Assembly: GCF_029894125.1 (NCBI RefSeq)
Contig: NZ_JARXYZ010000039.1
Location: 1 to 64,000, forward strand
DNA length: 64,000 bases
Reading direction: 5' to 3'
From: Kitasatospora sp. MAA19
Lineage (GTDB): Bacteria > Actinomycetota > Actinomycetes > Streptomycetales > Streptomycetaceae
Shown in pieces: positions 17,703-26,042 of the stretch. A program made the position numbers and the translations under genes. The notes under the pieces are model-generated. The model searched no databases, was not told the origin of the DNA, and saw only the letters and a list, made by a program, of their open reading frames with translations. Positions within the stretch are counted from its first letter, which is position 1, and each line of letters opens with the position of its first letter.

Positions 17703-18953
17703 TTACTTCTTGAGCTTCCACTCCGGGCTGGTGGCGATCGCCTTCAGCTGATCCAGGGTGAGCAGCGGCTTGCCGGTCGACCCCTGGGCGGCCATGACGC
17801 GCAGGTCACCCCGCAGGAGGTCCGCCATCTGCTGGTTCTTCGGGTTGGACGTGCCCGGGCCGTAGAGCTTGAGCCTGCCCCCTTCGGGAAGGACGGTCGC
17901 GCCCTCGAACAGCTTCTCCGTCGTCGGATCGCCCGGCTGTTGGACCAGCTTCTGCACCCGCAGGAGCAGCGATCCGGTGGTCGTCCCCTGGGCCAGCTGG
18001 ACCTCGGCGAGGACCTCGTTACCGTCGATCTTGGTCACGGTCACGCCGGCGGGCAGCAGCTTGGCCAGGACCGCCTTACGGTCGTCCAGGGACAGCCCGG
18101 GGTCCTGCTGCGAGTTGTCGACACCGTCGGGCTGGAGCGCCGCGACGATCCGGTCCCAGGACTTGTCGGTGACGACGGCCTTCAACTGGTCCAGGGTGAG
18201 CGGCGGGTTGGGGCGGCTGTCGGGCGAGCCCTTCTCCTGCGCCGCGTTCCACTCGCTCATCATGATCTCCCGGCCGTCCGGCCCGGTCAGCACCGCCAGC
18301 CACTCCTTGGTGGTGGCACGGCCGTCCGGGTACTCGTAGCCCTGGCTGAGGAACAGCTTGGAGCCGTCCGCCAGCGTGGTGACCGCGCACGAGTCGATCC
18401 GGTTGATCTTGGGGTCCGGGCAGGAGCGGTCCTGGGTCTGCCCCTTGCGGTGCTTCTGGATCCCGATCTGGAGCAGCGACTTGCCGTGGCCGTCGTCGAA
18501 CACCAGGTCCGCGCCCGCGAAGGTGCCCTTCGCCGGCCCGTCGTTCGTGCCTCGGCCCTTGGCCTCGGTGGTCTCGCCCTTGGGGAGCAGGGCCTGGAAG
18601 GCGGCCAGCACCTCGTCGCCGGTGACCGCGGGCGCCGCCGAGGCGGACGAGGCGGAGGCCGGGGTCGCCGAGCCGGTGGCGCTGCCCGCGCCGCCGGCCG
18701 TGCTCGGGGCGGCGGCCGCGCTCACCGTCGCCGTGCTCGACGGGGAGGAGCCGGTGAGGTACACCGCGCCGGTGCCCACCAGGGCCAGCGCGGCCGCGCC
18801 GCCCACCACCGCGACGGTCGAGCGGCGGCGCCAGCGGCGGCGGCCGCGCTGGTACCCGCCCGCGACCAGGTCGGACTGCTCGGTGCGGAAACCCTCACCC
18901 GTGCGGGTGATGGCGTAGAGAAGATCGTCCTCGAACTTGTCCGGTTCGGACAT
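17703..18953 (-). CDS. Membrane protein, probable anti-sigma partner
   Basis: 416 residues: a charged cytosolic N-terminus of about 44 residues, one membrane segment (about 45-68, STVAVVGGAAALALVGTGAVY), an Ala/Ser/Thr-rich linker, then a large outer domain. The outer domain holds two copies of an LTLDQLKAVVTD/LTLDQLKAIATS-like segment. It starts 41 bases after the SigE-family sigma gene, which argues for a regulatory role. The zinc-binding H-x3-C-x2-C motif of ZAS anti-sigma factors is absent, so the role is inferred from context. The ATG at 18953 has AAGGAG at a long 13-base spacing. Confidence 0.72.
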   Translation of the reverse strand: MSEPDKFEDDLLYAITRTGEGFRTEQSDLVAGGYQRGRRRWRRRSTVAVVGGAAALALVGTGAVYLTGSSPSSTATVSAAAAPSTAGGAGSATGSATPASASSASAAPAVTGDEVLAAFQALLPKGETTEAKGRGTNDGPAKGTFAGADLVFDDGHGKSLLQIGIQKHRKGQTQDRSCPDPKINRIDSCAVTTLADGSKLFLSQGYEYPDGRATTKEWLAVLTGPDGREIMMSEWNAAQEKGSPDSRPNPPLTLDQLKAVVTDKSWDRIVAALQPDGVDNSQQDPGLSLDDRKAVLAKLLPAGVTVTKIDGNEVLAEVQLAQGTTTGSLLLRVQKLVQQPGDPTTEKLFEGATVLPEGGRLKLYGPGTSNPKNQQMADLLRGDLRVMAAQGSTGKPLLTLDQLKAIATSPEWKLKK

Positions 18954-18994
18954 GGGTGATCACCGTCTCCTTGCGTCACGGATTACGAAAGTGG

Positions 18995-19537
18995 TCAGCG
19001 GGCGGCGAACTCGGCCAGCGAGTCGCCGAGCAGGGTGCGCAGCCGGGCCAGGGCCCGGCTGGTACGGGTGCGGACCGCGCCGGAGGAGACGCGCAGCACC
19101 TCGGCGGTCTCCTCGACGCTGCGGTCCTCCCAGTAGCGCAGCACCAGGACGGCGCGGTCCTTGGCCGGCATCCGGCCGAGGGCGTCGAGGAGGGTCAGCC
19201 GCAGGGTGCTGTCCGCCTCCCGCCCCGCCGGCTCGGGCAGGGCCTCGGTGGGGCGCTCGCCGCTGGAGCGACGGCGCTGCTGGGCGAGGAAGGTGCGCAC
19301 CATCACGGTGTGGGTGTAGGCGGCCGGGTTGTCGATCCGGTCCCGGCCGCCCGTCCAGGCGCTGCGCCGCCAGAGCACGTACATCCGGCTGAGGGCCTCC
19401 TGGACGAGGTCCTCGGCGTAGTGGGTGTCGCCGCTGGTCAGCAGGCAGGCCGAGCGGTACAGGCGGCCGGTACGACTGGACACCAGTTCCAGGAACTCGG
19501 CGTCCTTGGCCTCCCGGCCCGCCCCGATCCGCCCCAT
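18995..19537 (-). CDS. SigE-family RNA polymerase sigma factor
   Basis: Small group 4 (ECF) sigma factor. Region 2 is seen around HYAEDLVQEALSRMYVLWRR and the region 4 helix-turn-helix around SVEETAEVLRVSSGAVRTR. I chose ATG at 19537 (MGRIGAGREAKDAEF, 180 residues), close to the usual length; a frame to 19597 adds a Gly/Arg-rich tail. It lies 130 bases after mycP on the same strand and is followed by its likely membrane partner. Whether it controls the secretion genes is unknown. Confidence 0.88.
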   Translation of the reverse strand: MGRIGAGREAKDAEFLELVSSRTGRLYRSACLLTSGDTHYAEDLVQEALSRMYVLWRRSAWTGGRDRIDNPAAYTHTVMVRTFLAQQRRRSSGERPTEALPEPAGREADSTLRLTLLDALGRMPAKDRAVLVLRYWEDRSVEETAEVLRVSSGAVRTRTSRALARLRTLLGDSLAEFAAR

Positions 19538-19667
19538 GCGTGCCCCGCCCCCGTGTCCGCGCTCCCTGACACCTCTTGGATGCGGCGAGCGGCCCACGGT
19601 GTTACAGGCGTTTCAGAGGATTCTTCCGCGCACTCCCCGGGCACCGGTCAGGTGCCGTGCACCCGGA

Positions 19668-20912
19668 TCAGTCGGCGGACCTGCGGCGGTGGTCACGCAG
19701 GACGACGCCGCCGCCGATGAGCAGCGCGACCAGCAGCGCCCCGACGCCGAGGACGTACGTCGCGGTGCGGCCGTCGCGGTCGGCCTGGGTCTCGCCGAAG
19801 CCGACCGGCCGGGGCACGATCGGAGCGGCGGCCAGTCGGACGGGGGCGTCCGGGGTGGCGGTGAACGGCGCGCTCTCGGGCGCCTTGGTGACGGCCTTGA
19901 CCGGGTCGACCACGCCCCAGCCGATGAACTGGTCCGGGTCGCGCTGGGTGCGCTGGGCGGTCTGCTCGATCCAGGCCCGCACCTGGGCCGGCTTCCAGTT
20001 CGGGTGGGCGCCGACCAGCAGCGCGGCGAGCCCGGAGACGTACGGGGCGGAGAAGCTGGTGCCGTTGTCGACGCACTGGCCGCCCCTGGGGACGGTGGAG
20101 AGCATGTCGACGCCGGGTGCGGCGACCTTCACGAAGGAGCCGTACTGGGAGAACGGGGCGCGCTCGTTGTTGCGGTCGGAGGCACCGACGGCGAGCACGG
20201 TCGGGAACGCGGCGGGGTAGGTGTCGCCCTCCTTGCCGTCGTTGCCGGTGGAGGCGACCACCACGATGCCGTTGTCCTCGGCGGCCTGGACGGCGGCCTT
20301 CAGCTCCTGGTAGCCGCCGAAGCCCGCGGTGCCGGCGCCGCGGACGTCCTGGGAGATGTTGATGACCTTGGCCTGGGCCTTGATCGCCTCGTTGATGGCC
20401 TGGACGAGCGTGGAGACGTCGCCGTTGCCGTCGCTGTCGTTCTGGCGGATCGACAGGATCATGGCGTCGGGGGCGAGCCCGACGAAGCCGGTCTTGTCGT
20501 AACGGCGGGCGGCGATGATGCCGGCGACCTTGGTGCCGTGGCCGACCGGGTCGTCCTTGGAAGTGCCCGGGACCCTTTCCTTGGTCTCCCGGTTGACCAG
20601 CAGGCTGGCGCCCTCCACGACCTTGCCGGCCAGCTGCGGGTTCTGGTCGTCCACGCCGGTGTCGATGACCGCGACGGTCACCCCCACGCCGGTCGTCCGC
20701 CCGCCCTGCCAGAGTTCGTCGAGCAGCAGTCGCTGCAGCGACCACGGCACGGTCGGGACGTCGGGCGCGGACTTGGGGCAGTCGCCGGCGGCGGCCAGGC
20801 CGGGGCCGTCGGCGTACGCCGGGGCCGCGAGCGGACCGCCCAGCACGGCGAGCGCGGCCAGTGCCGCCGCCGCCTTCCGGTACCCGCGTCCGGACACCCT
20901 GCCACCCCTCAT
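19668..20912 (-). CDS. mycP: Type VII secretion-associated serine protease, mycosin
   Basis: Subtilisin-fold membrane-anchored protease that stabilises ESX complexes and processes some substrates outside the membrane. The catalytic triad is visible: Asp84 (AVIDTGVD), His125 (GHGTKVAG) and Ser286 (GTSFSAP), with oxyanion Asn224. There is a signal peptide (about residues 10-34) and a C-terminal membrane helix (YVLGVGALLVALLIGGGVV) before a basic tail; 414 residues. The start at 20912 (MRGGRVSG) follows GGTGGA. It sits directly after the WXG100 genes. Confidence 0.94.
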   Translation of the reverse strand: MRGGRVSGRGYRKAAAALAALAVLGGPLAAPAYADGPGLAAAGDCPKSAPDVPTVPWSLQRLLLDELWQGGRTTGVGVTVAVIDTGVDDQNPQLAGKVVEGASLLVNRETKERVPGTSKDDPVGHGTKVAGIIAARRYDKTGFVGLAPDAMILSIRQNDSDGNGDVSTLVQAINEAIKAQAKVINISQDVRGAGTAGFGGYQELKAAVQAAEDNGIVVVASTGNDGKEGDTYPAAFPTVLAVGASDRNNERAPFSQYGSFVKVAAPGVDMLSTVPRGGQCVDNGTSFSAPYVSGLAALLVGAHPNWKPAQVRAWIEQTAQRTQRDPDQFIGWGVVDPVKAVTKAPESAPFTATPDAPVRLAAAPIVPRPVGFGETQADRDGRTATYVLGVGALLVALLIGGGVVLRDHRRRSAD

Positions 20913-20936
20913 GTCGTCCACCCCGTGCCGCGCGTC

Positions 20937-20971
20937 GGGGGCGGGCACCCGGAGTCCGGGCACCCGCCCCC
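20937..20971 (-). terminator. Hairpin between the second WXG100 gene and mycP
   Basis: GC-rich hairpin (nine pairs, a 2x2 internal loop, five pairs) in the 84-base gap. As an attenuating terminator it could let the small WXG100 genes be expressed far above mycP. Confidence 0.45.
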
Positions 20972-20996
20972 TGACGTTCCCGCCTGGAACGCGCGG

Positions 20997-21290
20997 TCAG
21001 TTCTGCCAGAGCTTGGCGTTGTTGTTCTCGGTGGTCTTGTAGCTCTGCGCGGCGTTGTCCAGCGAGGTCGCGATCTGCGCGCAGACCTTCTGCAGGTCGG
21101 AGGCGCGGGCGTCCCACTGGGCCTGGTGGGCCTGGTAGCCCTGCTGGGCCGCGCCCTGCCAGCTGGAGGCGATGCGGTTGACGTCGCCCTTGAGGTCGTT
21201 CAGCAGGTGGTCGATGCGGCCGGCCGAGGCGCGCACCTCCTCGGCCGCGTGGTGGACGGTCTCGAAGTTGACGAGGATGTGGTCGGACAC
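20997..21290 (-). CDS. WXG100 family secreted protein
   Basis: 97 residues, a helical hairpin protein with the W-x-G turn as SSWQG near residue 43-46 and a C-terminal helix ending AKLWQN. WXG100 proteins form dimers and are exported by the ESX machine. The start is GTG at 21290 with AAGGGAG five bases upstream. It follows another WXG100 gene by 102 bases, so the two probably form an EsxA/EsxB heterodimer; which is which cannot be settled from sequence alone. Confidence 0.9.
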   Translation of the reverse strand: MSDHILVNFETVHHAAEEVRASAGRIDHLLNDLKGDVNRIASSWQGAAQQGYQAHQAQWDARASDLQKVCAQIATSLDNAAQSYKTTENNNAKLWQN

Positions 21291-21392
21291 GATGTCTCCC
21301 TTGACGAGGATGCGGAGCGCCCCGCGCTCAGCCGCGGGCGCCCCACCGAGCGGAAGGTCGGAACAGAACGGTGATCAGCGCGGTGCGGCCGA

Positions 21393-21698
21393 TCAGCTCT
21401 GGGCGTTGGAGAACAGCGCCTTCTGCTCCTCTTCGGTGCTCGCGTAGTGCTTGGTGGTCAGCTCGATCGCGTGCTGGATCGCGCTCAGCGACTCCTTCAG
21501 CTTCGCGATGTCGGTGTTGACCTGGTCCTGCAGGGTCTTGTAGGCGGTCGCCGCCTGGCCCTGCCAGCCACCGGTGATGCCGTCGACCGTGCTGATGAGC
21601 TTCTGCCGCTCGGCCTCGATCTTCCCGATCGCGTCCTCGATCCGCTTGGCGAAAGCCAGCATCTCCTGCGCAGTCATCGTGAACTGACCCTGAGCCAT
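21393..21698 (-). CDS. WXG100 family secreted protein
   Basis: 101 residues with the turn motif GGWQG near the centre flanked by two long helices. The C-terminal helix carries a Y-A-S-T-E-E sequence compatible with the YxxxD/E export signal of type VII substrates. The ATG at 21698 follows GGTGGA; the frame to 21761 is leader. It is first gene after the probable esx promoter at 21787-21815 and partner of the 97-residue protein downstream. Confidence 0.9.
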   Translation of the reverse strand: MAQGQFTMTAQEMLAFAKRIEDAIGKIEAERQKLISTVDGITGGWQGQAATAYKTLQDQVNTDIAKLKESLSAIQHAIELTTKHYASTEEEQKALFSNAQS

Positions 21699-21759
21699 GC
21701 TCCACCGTCCCCCATGAGACAAACATTGCGTATGCGGAGGGCCTTGCAGCCCGCCTGCC

Positions 21760-21777
21760 ACATCACCCGAGTGATGT
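21760..21777. promoter_or_regulatory. Palindromic operator candidate downstream of the esx promoter
   Basis: Perfect 7-4-7 palindrome ACATCAC-CCGA-GTGATGT. It would cover about +2 to +20 of the esx transcript if the promoter at 21787-21815 is used. Confidence 0.5.
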
Positions 21778-21786
21778 CCAGGAGCA

Positions 21787-21815
21787 CTGTAGTCGGCACA
21801 CGCAGCTCACCCAAC
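21787..21815 (-). promoter_or_regulatory. Probable promoter of the WXG100 genes
   Basis: Minus-strand TTGGGT (21810-21815), a 17-base spacer and TACAGT (21787-21792), in the 181-base gap after eccB. The predicted start is near 21780, leaving an 80-base leader. Confidence 0.55.
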
Positions 21816-21879
21816 ACCGAGCACGGAGGAGTTACCAGACCATGACACGGACGCCAAGTCCGTTGCCGGGCTTGACCGA

Positions 21880-23562
21880 TCAGGCGTTCTGCGGCTGGGC
21901 GGCGCTCTTCGCGGTCAGCGGCGGACCGGCCGGGACCAGGTCCGACCACTCACGCGGAACCGGGAGCGGCTGGACCTCCTTGTAGCCCAACCGGGCCTGG
22001 TTGGCGCCCGATTCGTCCTGCGGGGGCTGCTGCTGGTCCGGCGCGGTGGTGCTCGGCTGCGGGGTGGGCGTCCTCGGGGCGCCGCCCTGGCCCGGCTGCG
22101 CGCCCGGCGAGGCGGTGGCACCGCGGCCGCCGTCGCCGTTGGACGGGACGGAGTAGCGCAGGCCGGTCTCGGTGATCAGGAAGTCGGTGCCGGAGCCGCC
22201 CGCCGTGTTGTCCAGCGCGCGGTAGAAGAGGCCGTGACCGGGCGTCACGTACGCGGCGCCCGCGCCGTTGTTGTACGCCGCCGGGTAGGACGTCCCGGCC
22301 CAGACGCTGCGCCGGGGCGTGCGGCCGTCCTCGGCGACGCCGTCGAAGGTGCTGCAGACGACCAGGCGCGCGTCCTGCCGGTCCTGCCAGTTGTTGGCCG
22401 GCGCACCGGACTTCAGCGGCCAGTCGTCCCCGGTGTTCGGCAACCGGGTGTCACTACCGAGCGAGGCGTGGTCGGCCGGGGTCATCTCGTCGCTGCGAGG
22501 CCTCTTGTCGGCGTCGTACTTGTAGAGGTCCTGGTAGGCCGGGTTCTGCCGGATCAGCTCCGCCTGGAACGGCGTCACCAGGTAGAGCCTGTCCTTGCCG
22601 ACCACGTAGTGGCGGTCCTGGTAGTGCACCAGCCGGCCGATCCGGCGGTCGGACTGGTTGCCCAGCGCCACCGAGGAGTTGGGGTTCGGGCTGTCCGCCA
22701 CCCCGTCGATCTTCGGGAAGGCGATCGGGCTGCCGGTCACCAGGGTGTCCAGCCACTCGCGCTTGACCCGCTGCGGCACCGCGTTGGGCCCGAAGACCGC
22801 GGTGATCAGCGCCTTGCGCTCCTTGTCGTCCGCCTGCGCCGAGCCGATCCCGTGCTTGCGGCCCTGCGCGTCGACCAGGAAGACCTTCGCGTCCCCCGGC
22901 TTGGCGGCGGGCTGGCCCGGCGCCGGCTGCGCGGAGACCTGCTGCTCGTCCGCCTGCTGCACCAGCAGCAGCTGGTCCTGGCCGAGCATCCGGCCCTTGG
23001 CCCCCAGCGCCGCCGCGTCCGGACCGGCCGCCACGAACACCGCCTGGTTGACGGTCTCCTGCTTGTCGTCCGAGCCCGGGCGGTCGCAGACCGACCACTT
23101 CATCGGCTTGTCCGCGTTGTCCCTCGTCGGCAGCTTGTCCGGCGCGTACGGGATGCCGATGGTCGGGCCGTGGTTGGGGTAGCTGTCGAGCACCCCGTCG
23201 TCGACCACCACCACCTTGGCGTCGGCCGGCAGCACCAGCCGCGCCGAGGACATGTTGAGGACCTGGTGCAGGCGCTTGGTCTTGCCGTCCGGGTCGATCA
23301 GCACCACGTACCGGGTGGTCGACTTCTTGCCCTGGACGACGTTCTTGCCGTCGTCCCAGTGCAGCGGCGCGCTGGGCTTGAACACCCCCCACAGCCCGAA
23401 CCCGGCGACCACCACGGCCCCGGCCAGGACGCTCGGCAGCACCGCCTTCACCGGACGCGGCGCGTCCTCGTCGCTGCCGCCGCCACCGGGCAGCAGGAAG
23501 GCCCCCACCGTGCGCTTGCGGGCGAAGGTGTACGCGTTCAGCTCGTCCCGGCGCGATGCCAT
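21880..23562 (-). CDS. eccB: Type VII secretion protein EccB
   Basis: ESX core component: the family N-terminus ASRRDELNAYTFARKRTVGAFL, one membrane helix (about 40-63), then a large extracytoplasmic repeat domain (VVLIDPDGKTKRLHQVLN...SARLVL). At 560 residues it is longer than most EccB proteins because of a Pro/Gln/Gly-rich segment (about 475-530) before the last 30 residues. ATG at 23562. It is divergent from eccE and upstream of the WXG100 genes. Confidence 0.92.
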   Translation of the reverse strand: MASRRDELNAYTFARKRTVGAFLLPGGGGSDEDAPRPVKAVLPSVLAGAVVVAGFGLWGVFKPSAPLHWDDGKNVVQGKKSTTRYVVLIDPDGKTKRLHQVLNMSSARLVLPADAKVVVVDDGVLDSYPNHGPTIGIPYAPDKLPTRDNADKPMKWSVCDRPGSDDKQETVNQAVFVAAGPDAAALGAKGRMLGQDQLLLVQQADEQQVSAQPAPGQPAAKPGDAKVFLVDAQGRKHGIGSAQADDKERKALITAVFGPNAVPQRVKREWLDTLVTGSPIAFPKIDGVADSPNPNSSVALGNQSDRRIGRLVHYQDRHYVVGKDRLYLVTPFQAELIRQNPAYQDLYKYDADKRPRSDEMTPADHASLGSDTRLPNTGDDWPLKSGAPANNWQDRQDARLVVCSTFDGVAEDGRTPRRSVWAGTSYPAAYNNGAGAAYVTPGHGLFYRALDNTAGGSGTDFLITETGLRYSVPSNGDGGRGATASPGAQPGQGGAPRTPTPQPSTTAPDQQQPPQDESGANQARLGYKEVQPLPVPREWSDLVPAGPPLTAKSAAQPQNA

Positions 23563-23741
23563 CCTCGTCGTCCCCCTTGTCGGACATTGTCGGACCGGCC
23601 TGCCCCGCCGCCCGCACCCGCCGGGCGCGAACCCGCACGAACCCTCTACGATGCGGCAGCAGACGGTGAGTACGGTACGGGTACGGTCCGCGAACCATCC
23701 AGCCGGGCCGCGGCAACTGAGCAGAGAGGGTCACCCGGGGG
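23563..23741. promoter_or_regulatory. Divergent eccB/eccE control region
   Basis: Contains a 10-base direct repeat TTGTCGGAC(A/C) at 23577-23586 and 23587-23596 just ahead of eccB. Three GTACGG units lie at 23670, 23675 and 23681 on the eccE side. TACGAT (23647-23652) is a possible -10 for eccE. Confidence 0.4.
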
Positions 23742-25145
23742 ATGCCAAACCAGACCGCTCCAGGACGCCGCGACTCGGCAACGGGCGGGCGGTCGCGCCG
23801 CTCCGGCCGGGCGCAGCGCGGCGGCCCCGCAACCGGGACCGCACCCACGCAGCAGCCCGGCGGTGGCGGTGGCGGGCCGGTCCAGATCCCGGTCAACCCC
23901 CGGCCCGGCCTGCTCGGCGGCCGGCTGAAGCTCCAACAGCTCGTCCTGGTCGAGGTCGCGGCGGCGCTGGTCGCGATGGGCTGGACGATCAGCCGGCCGG
24001 TCGCCGCCGGCTTCGGCGCCGTCGCGCTGGTCCTGGTCGTCCTCGCCGTGATCCCGCTGCGCGGCCGGACCATCCCCGAACTGCTGCGGGTGCGCGCCGC
24101 CCTCAAGTCCCGCCGCCGGCGGGCCCGCAGCACGCTGCCGCCGGCCGGCACCGACCCGGCGCTGGCCCCGACGCTGGAGCTCGAACCGGCGCTGCGCACC
24201 TGCACCCACGCCACCGAGGCCGACTTCGGGGGCCGCCCGGTCCGCCGGGAGACCGGCATGGTCGGCGACGGCACCTTCCTCAGCTCGGTGCTGCTCGTCC
24301 AGGCCAAGGACCAGCCGCTGCGCCCGGTGCGCACCGCGCTGCCGCTGCCCCTGGACGTGATCTGCTCGGCGCTGAAGGTGGACGACATCACCCTGGAGTC
24401 GGTGCAGCTCGTCCAGCACACCCAGCCGGCCCCGGCCCCGCACCTGCCCGAGCAGTCGCTGGCCGCCCGCGCCTACCGGGAGCTGCCGGACGGCACCGCC
24501 ACCCCGGGGCTGCGGCTGACCTGGGTGGCGCTCAAGCTCGACCCGGAGCGGGCCGCGACCGCCGTCCGGGCCCGCGGCGGCGGCGAGGAGGGCGCCCGCA
24601 AGGCGCTGCAGCGGGTCACCGACCAGCTGGCCGGGCGGCTCAACAGCGCCGGGTTCAACGCGACCGTGCTGGACGAGCGCGAGCTGATCGCCGCGCTGGC
24701 CATCTCCACCTGCGCCAACCCGCTCGCGGTGGCCGGGCGCCAGGGCACCGGCAGCGGCGGCGGCACCACCCGCCGCACCCAGGAGAGCAACCGGTTCTGG
24801 CGGATCGACGACCGCTGGCACAGCACCTACTGGATCTCCCGCTGGCCGCAGCTCAGCCGCCCCGGCGGCACCCCCGGCCGGATCGCCGCGCCGGACCTGG
24901 TCAACCTGATCACCGGCTCCCCCGCGCTGGCCAGCACCTTCAGCCTGACCGCCGGCCACGGCACCGGCGGCTCGGTGACGGTCAGCGGGCACCTGCGGGT
25001 GACCGGGCGCAGCGAGAGCGAGGTGACGCAGGTCGGCCGCCAGGTGGAGGCCCGGGCGCAGGGCGCCGGACTCGGCCTGGTCCGGCTCGACCTGGAGCAG
25101 GCCCCCGGGGTGCTCGCCACCCTGCCGCTGGGAGGAGCGTCCTGA
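23742..25145 (+). CDS. eccE: Type VII secretion protein EccE
   Basis: Peripheral subunit of the ESX membrane complex. A Gly/Arg/Ser-rich leader of about 60 residues precedes two adjacent membrane segments (about 66-104), then the soluble domain typical of actinobacterial EccE. 467 residues. The stop overlaps the next start (TGATG), so the downstream gene is translationally coupled. Confidence 0.88.
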   Translation: MPNQTAPGRRDSATGGRSRRSGRAQRGGPATGTAPTQQPGGGGGGPVQIPVNPRPGLLGGRLKLQQLVLVEVAAALVAMGWTISRPVAAGFGAVALVLVVLAVIPLRGRTIPELLRVRAALKSRRRRARSTLPPAGTDPALAPTLELEPALRTCTHATEADFGGRPVRRETGMVGDGTFLSSVLLVQAKDQPLRPVRTALPLPLDVICSALKVDDITLESVQLVQHTQPAPAPHLPEQSLAARAYRELPDGTATPGLRLTWVALKLDPERAATAVRARGGGEEGARKALQRVTDQLAGRLNSAGFNATVLDERELIAALAISTCANPLAVAGRQGTGSGGGTTRRTQESNRFWRIDDRWHSTYWISRWPQLSRPGGTPGRIAAPDLVNLITGSPALASTFSLTAGHGTGGSVTVSGHLRVTGRSESEVTQVGRQVEARAQGAGLGLVRLDLEQAPGVLATLPLGGAS

Positions 25146-25912
25146 TGGCGTACCAGACCTATCCGACCCCCGGGCCGCAGCGCGGCGCCGAGCAGCCCCG
25201 GGTGCGGACGCGGATCCTGCCCGGCTTCGGGCTGCGCGGCCCGCGCCGGGAGAAGCACGTGCTCGACGCCGCGGACCTCGGGGCGCTGGCCTTCCCGGTC
25301 GGCGACGACGGCGTGGTGATCGGCGCCGACCCGCAGGGGCTGCCCGCGGTGCTCGGCCTGTTCCGGCCCAGCGCGTACGACCTGGTGCTGGTCGGCGGTG
25401 TGTGGACGGCGCAGGTCATCGCGCTGCGGGCGGCCGCGATCGGCGCCCGGGTCGCGGTGGAGACCGCGCGCGGGCAGCTGTGGGGCCCGCTGGCGCAGGC
25501 CGCCGGCGGCGGGCAGCCGTGCGTGACGGTCCACCAGGTCGGCCGGCTCGGCCCGCAGGGCGCCTCGGTGACCTCGCCGGTGCTGGTGGTGCGCGACCTC
25601 GGCGCCCGCCCGCCGCGCAGCCGGCTCTCCGCGGCTCCCTGGCAGACCACCCTGACCCTGCTGCCGTACCTGGGCCCGAACGCGGCCCGGGTGCTCAACG
25701 CGGCCGACCTGGTGGGCGTGCAGCGGATCTCCCCGCAGGAGGCGGAACTGACCGGCCGGGTGCTGTCCCTCCCCCCCGAGGACGTCGCCGCGCTGCCCAC
25801 CCTCGGCGACGACCTGACGCTGTGGGCCACGCGGATGCGGCGCCAGTACGTACGGGCCGTGGCCGGGCAGGCCGAGCAGCAGGTTCTCGGCGGTCCGCGC
25901 CGGATGGACTGA
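25145..25912 (+). CDS. Uncharacterised protein coupled to eccE
   Basis: 255 residues with no motif I can name. An alternating beta/alpha pattern is visible (GDDGVVIGADPQGLPAVLGL, YDLVLVGGVWTAQVIALRAAAI, GARVAVETARGQL), plus SPVLVVRDLG and a C-terminal basic helix. There is no P-loop, signal peptide or membrane span. The start follows GGAGGAG at seven bases and overlaps the eccE stop by one base. Position between eccE and the EspI-like ATPase suggests a cytosolic accessory of the secretion system. Confidence 0.8.
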   Translation: MAYQTYPTPGPQRGAEQPRVRTRILPGFGLRGPRREKHVLDAADLGALAFPVGDDGVVIGADPQGLPAVLGLFRPSAYDLVLVGGVWTAQVIALRAAAIGARVAVETARGQLWGPLAQAAGGGQPCVTVHQVGRLGPQGASVTSPVLVVRDLGARPPRSRLSAAPWQTTLTLLPYLGPNAARVLNAADLVGVQRISPQEAELTGRVLSLPPEDVAALPTLGDDLTLWATRMRRQYVRAVAGQAEQQVLGGPRRMD

Positions 25913-26042
25913 GCGGCGGCGCCGGGCCCGGAGGTCCGCTCCGGATCCGACGCCGCCTTCAAGGGGGGTTGCCGCACGGCCTAGTCTTTGATGCGGCAAC
26001 GGCACCGCGGAAACCAGCGGCGGCGAACACGAGGGAGCCCTA

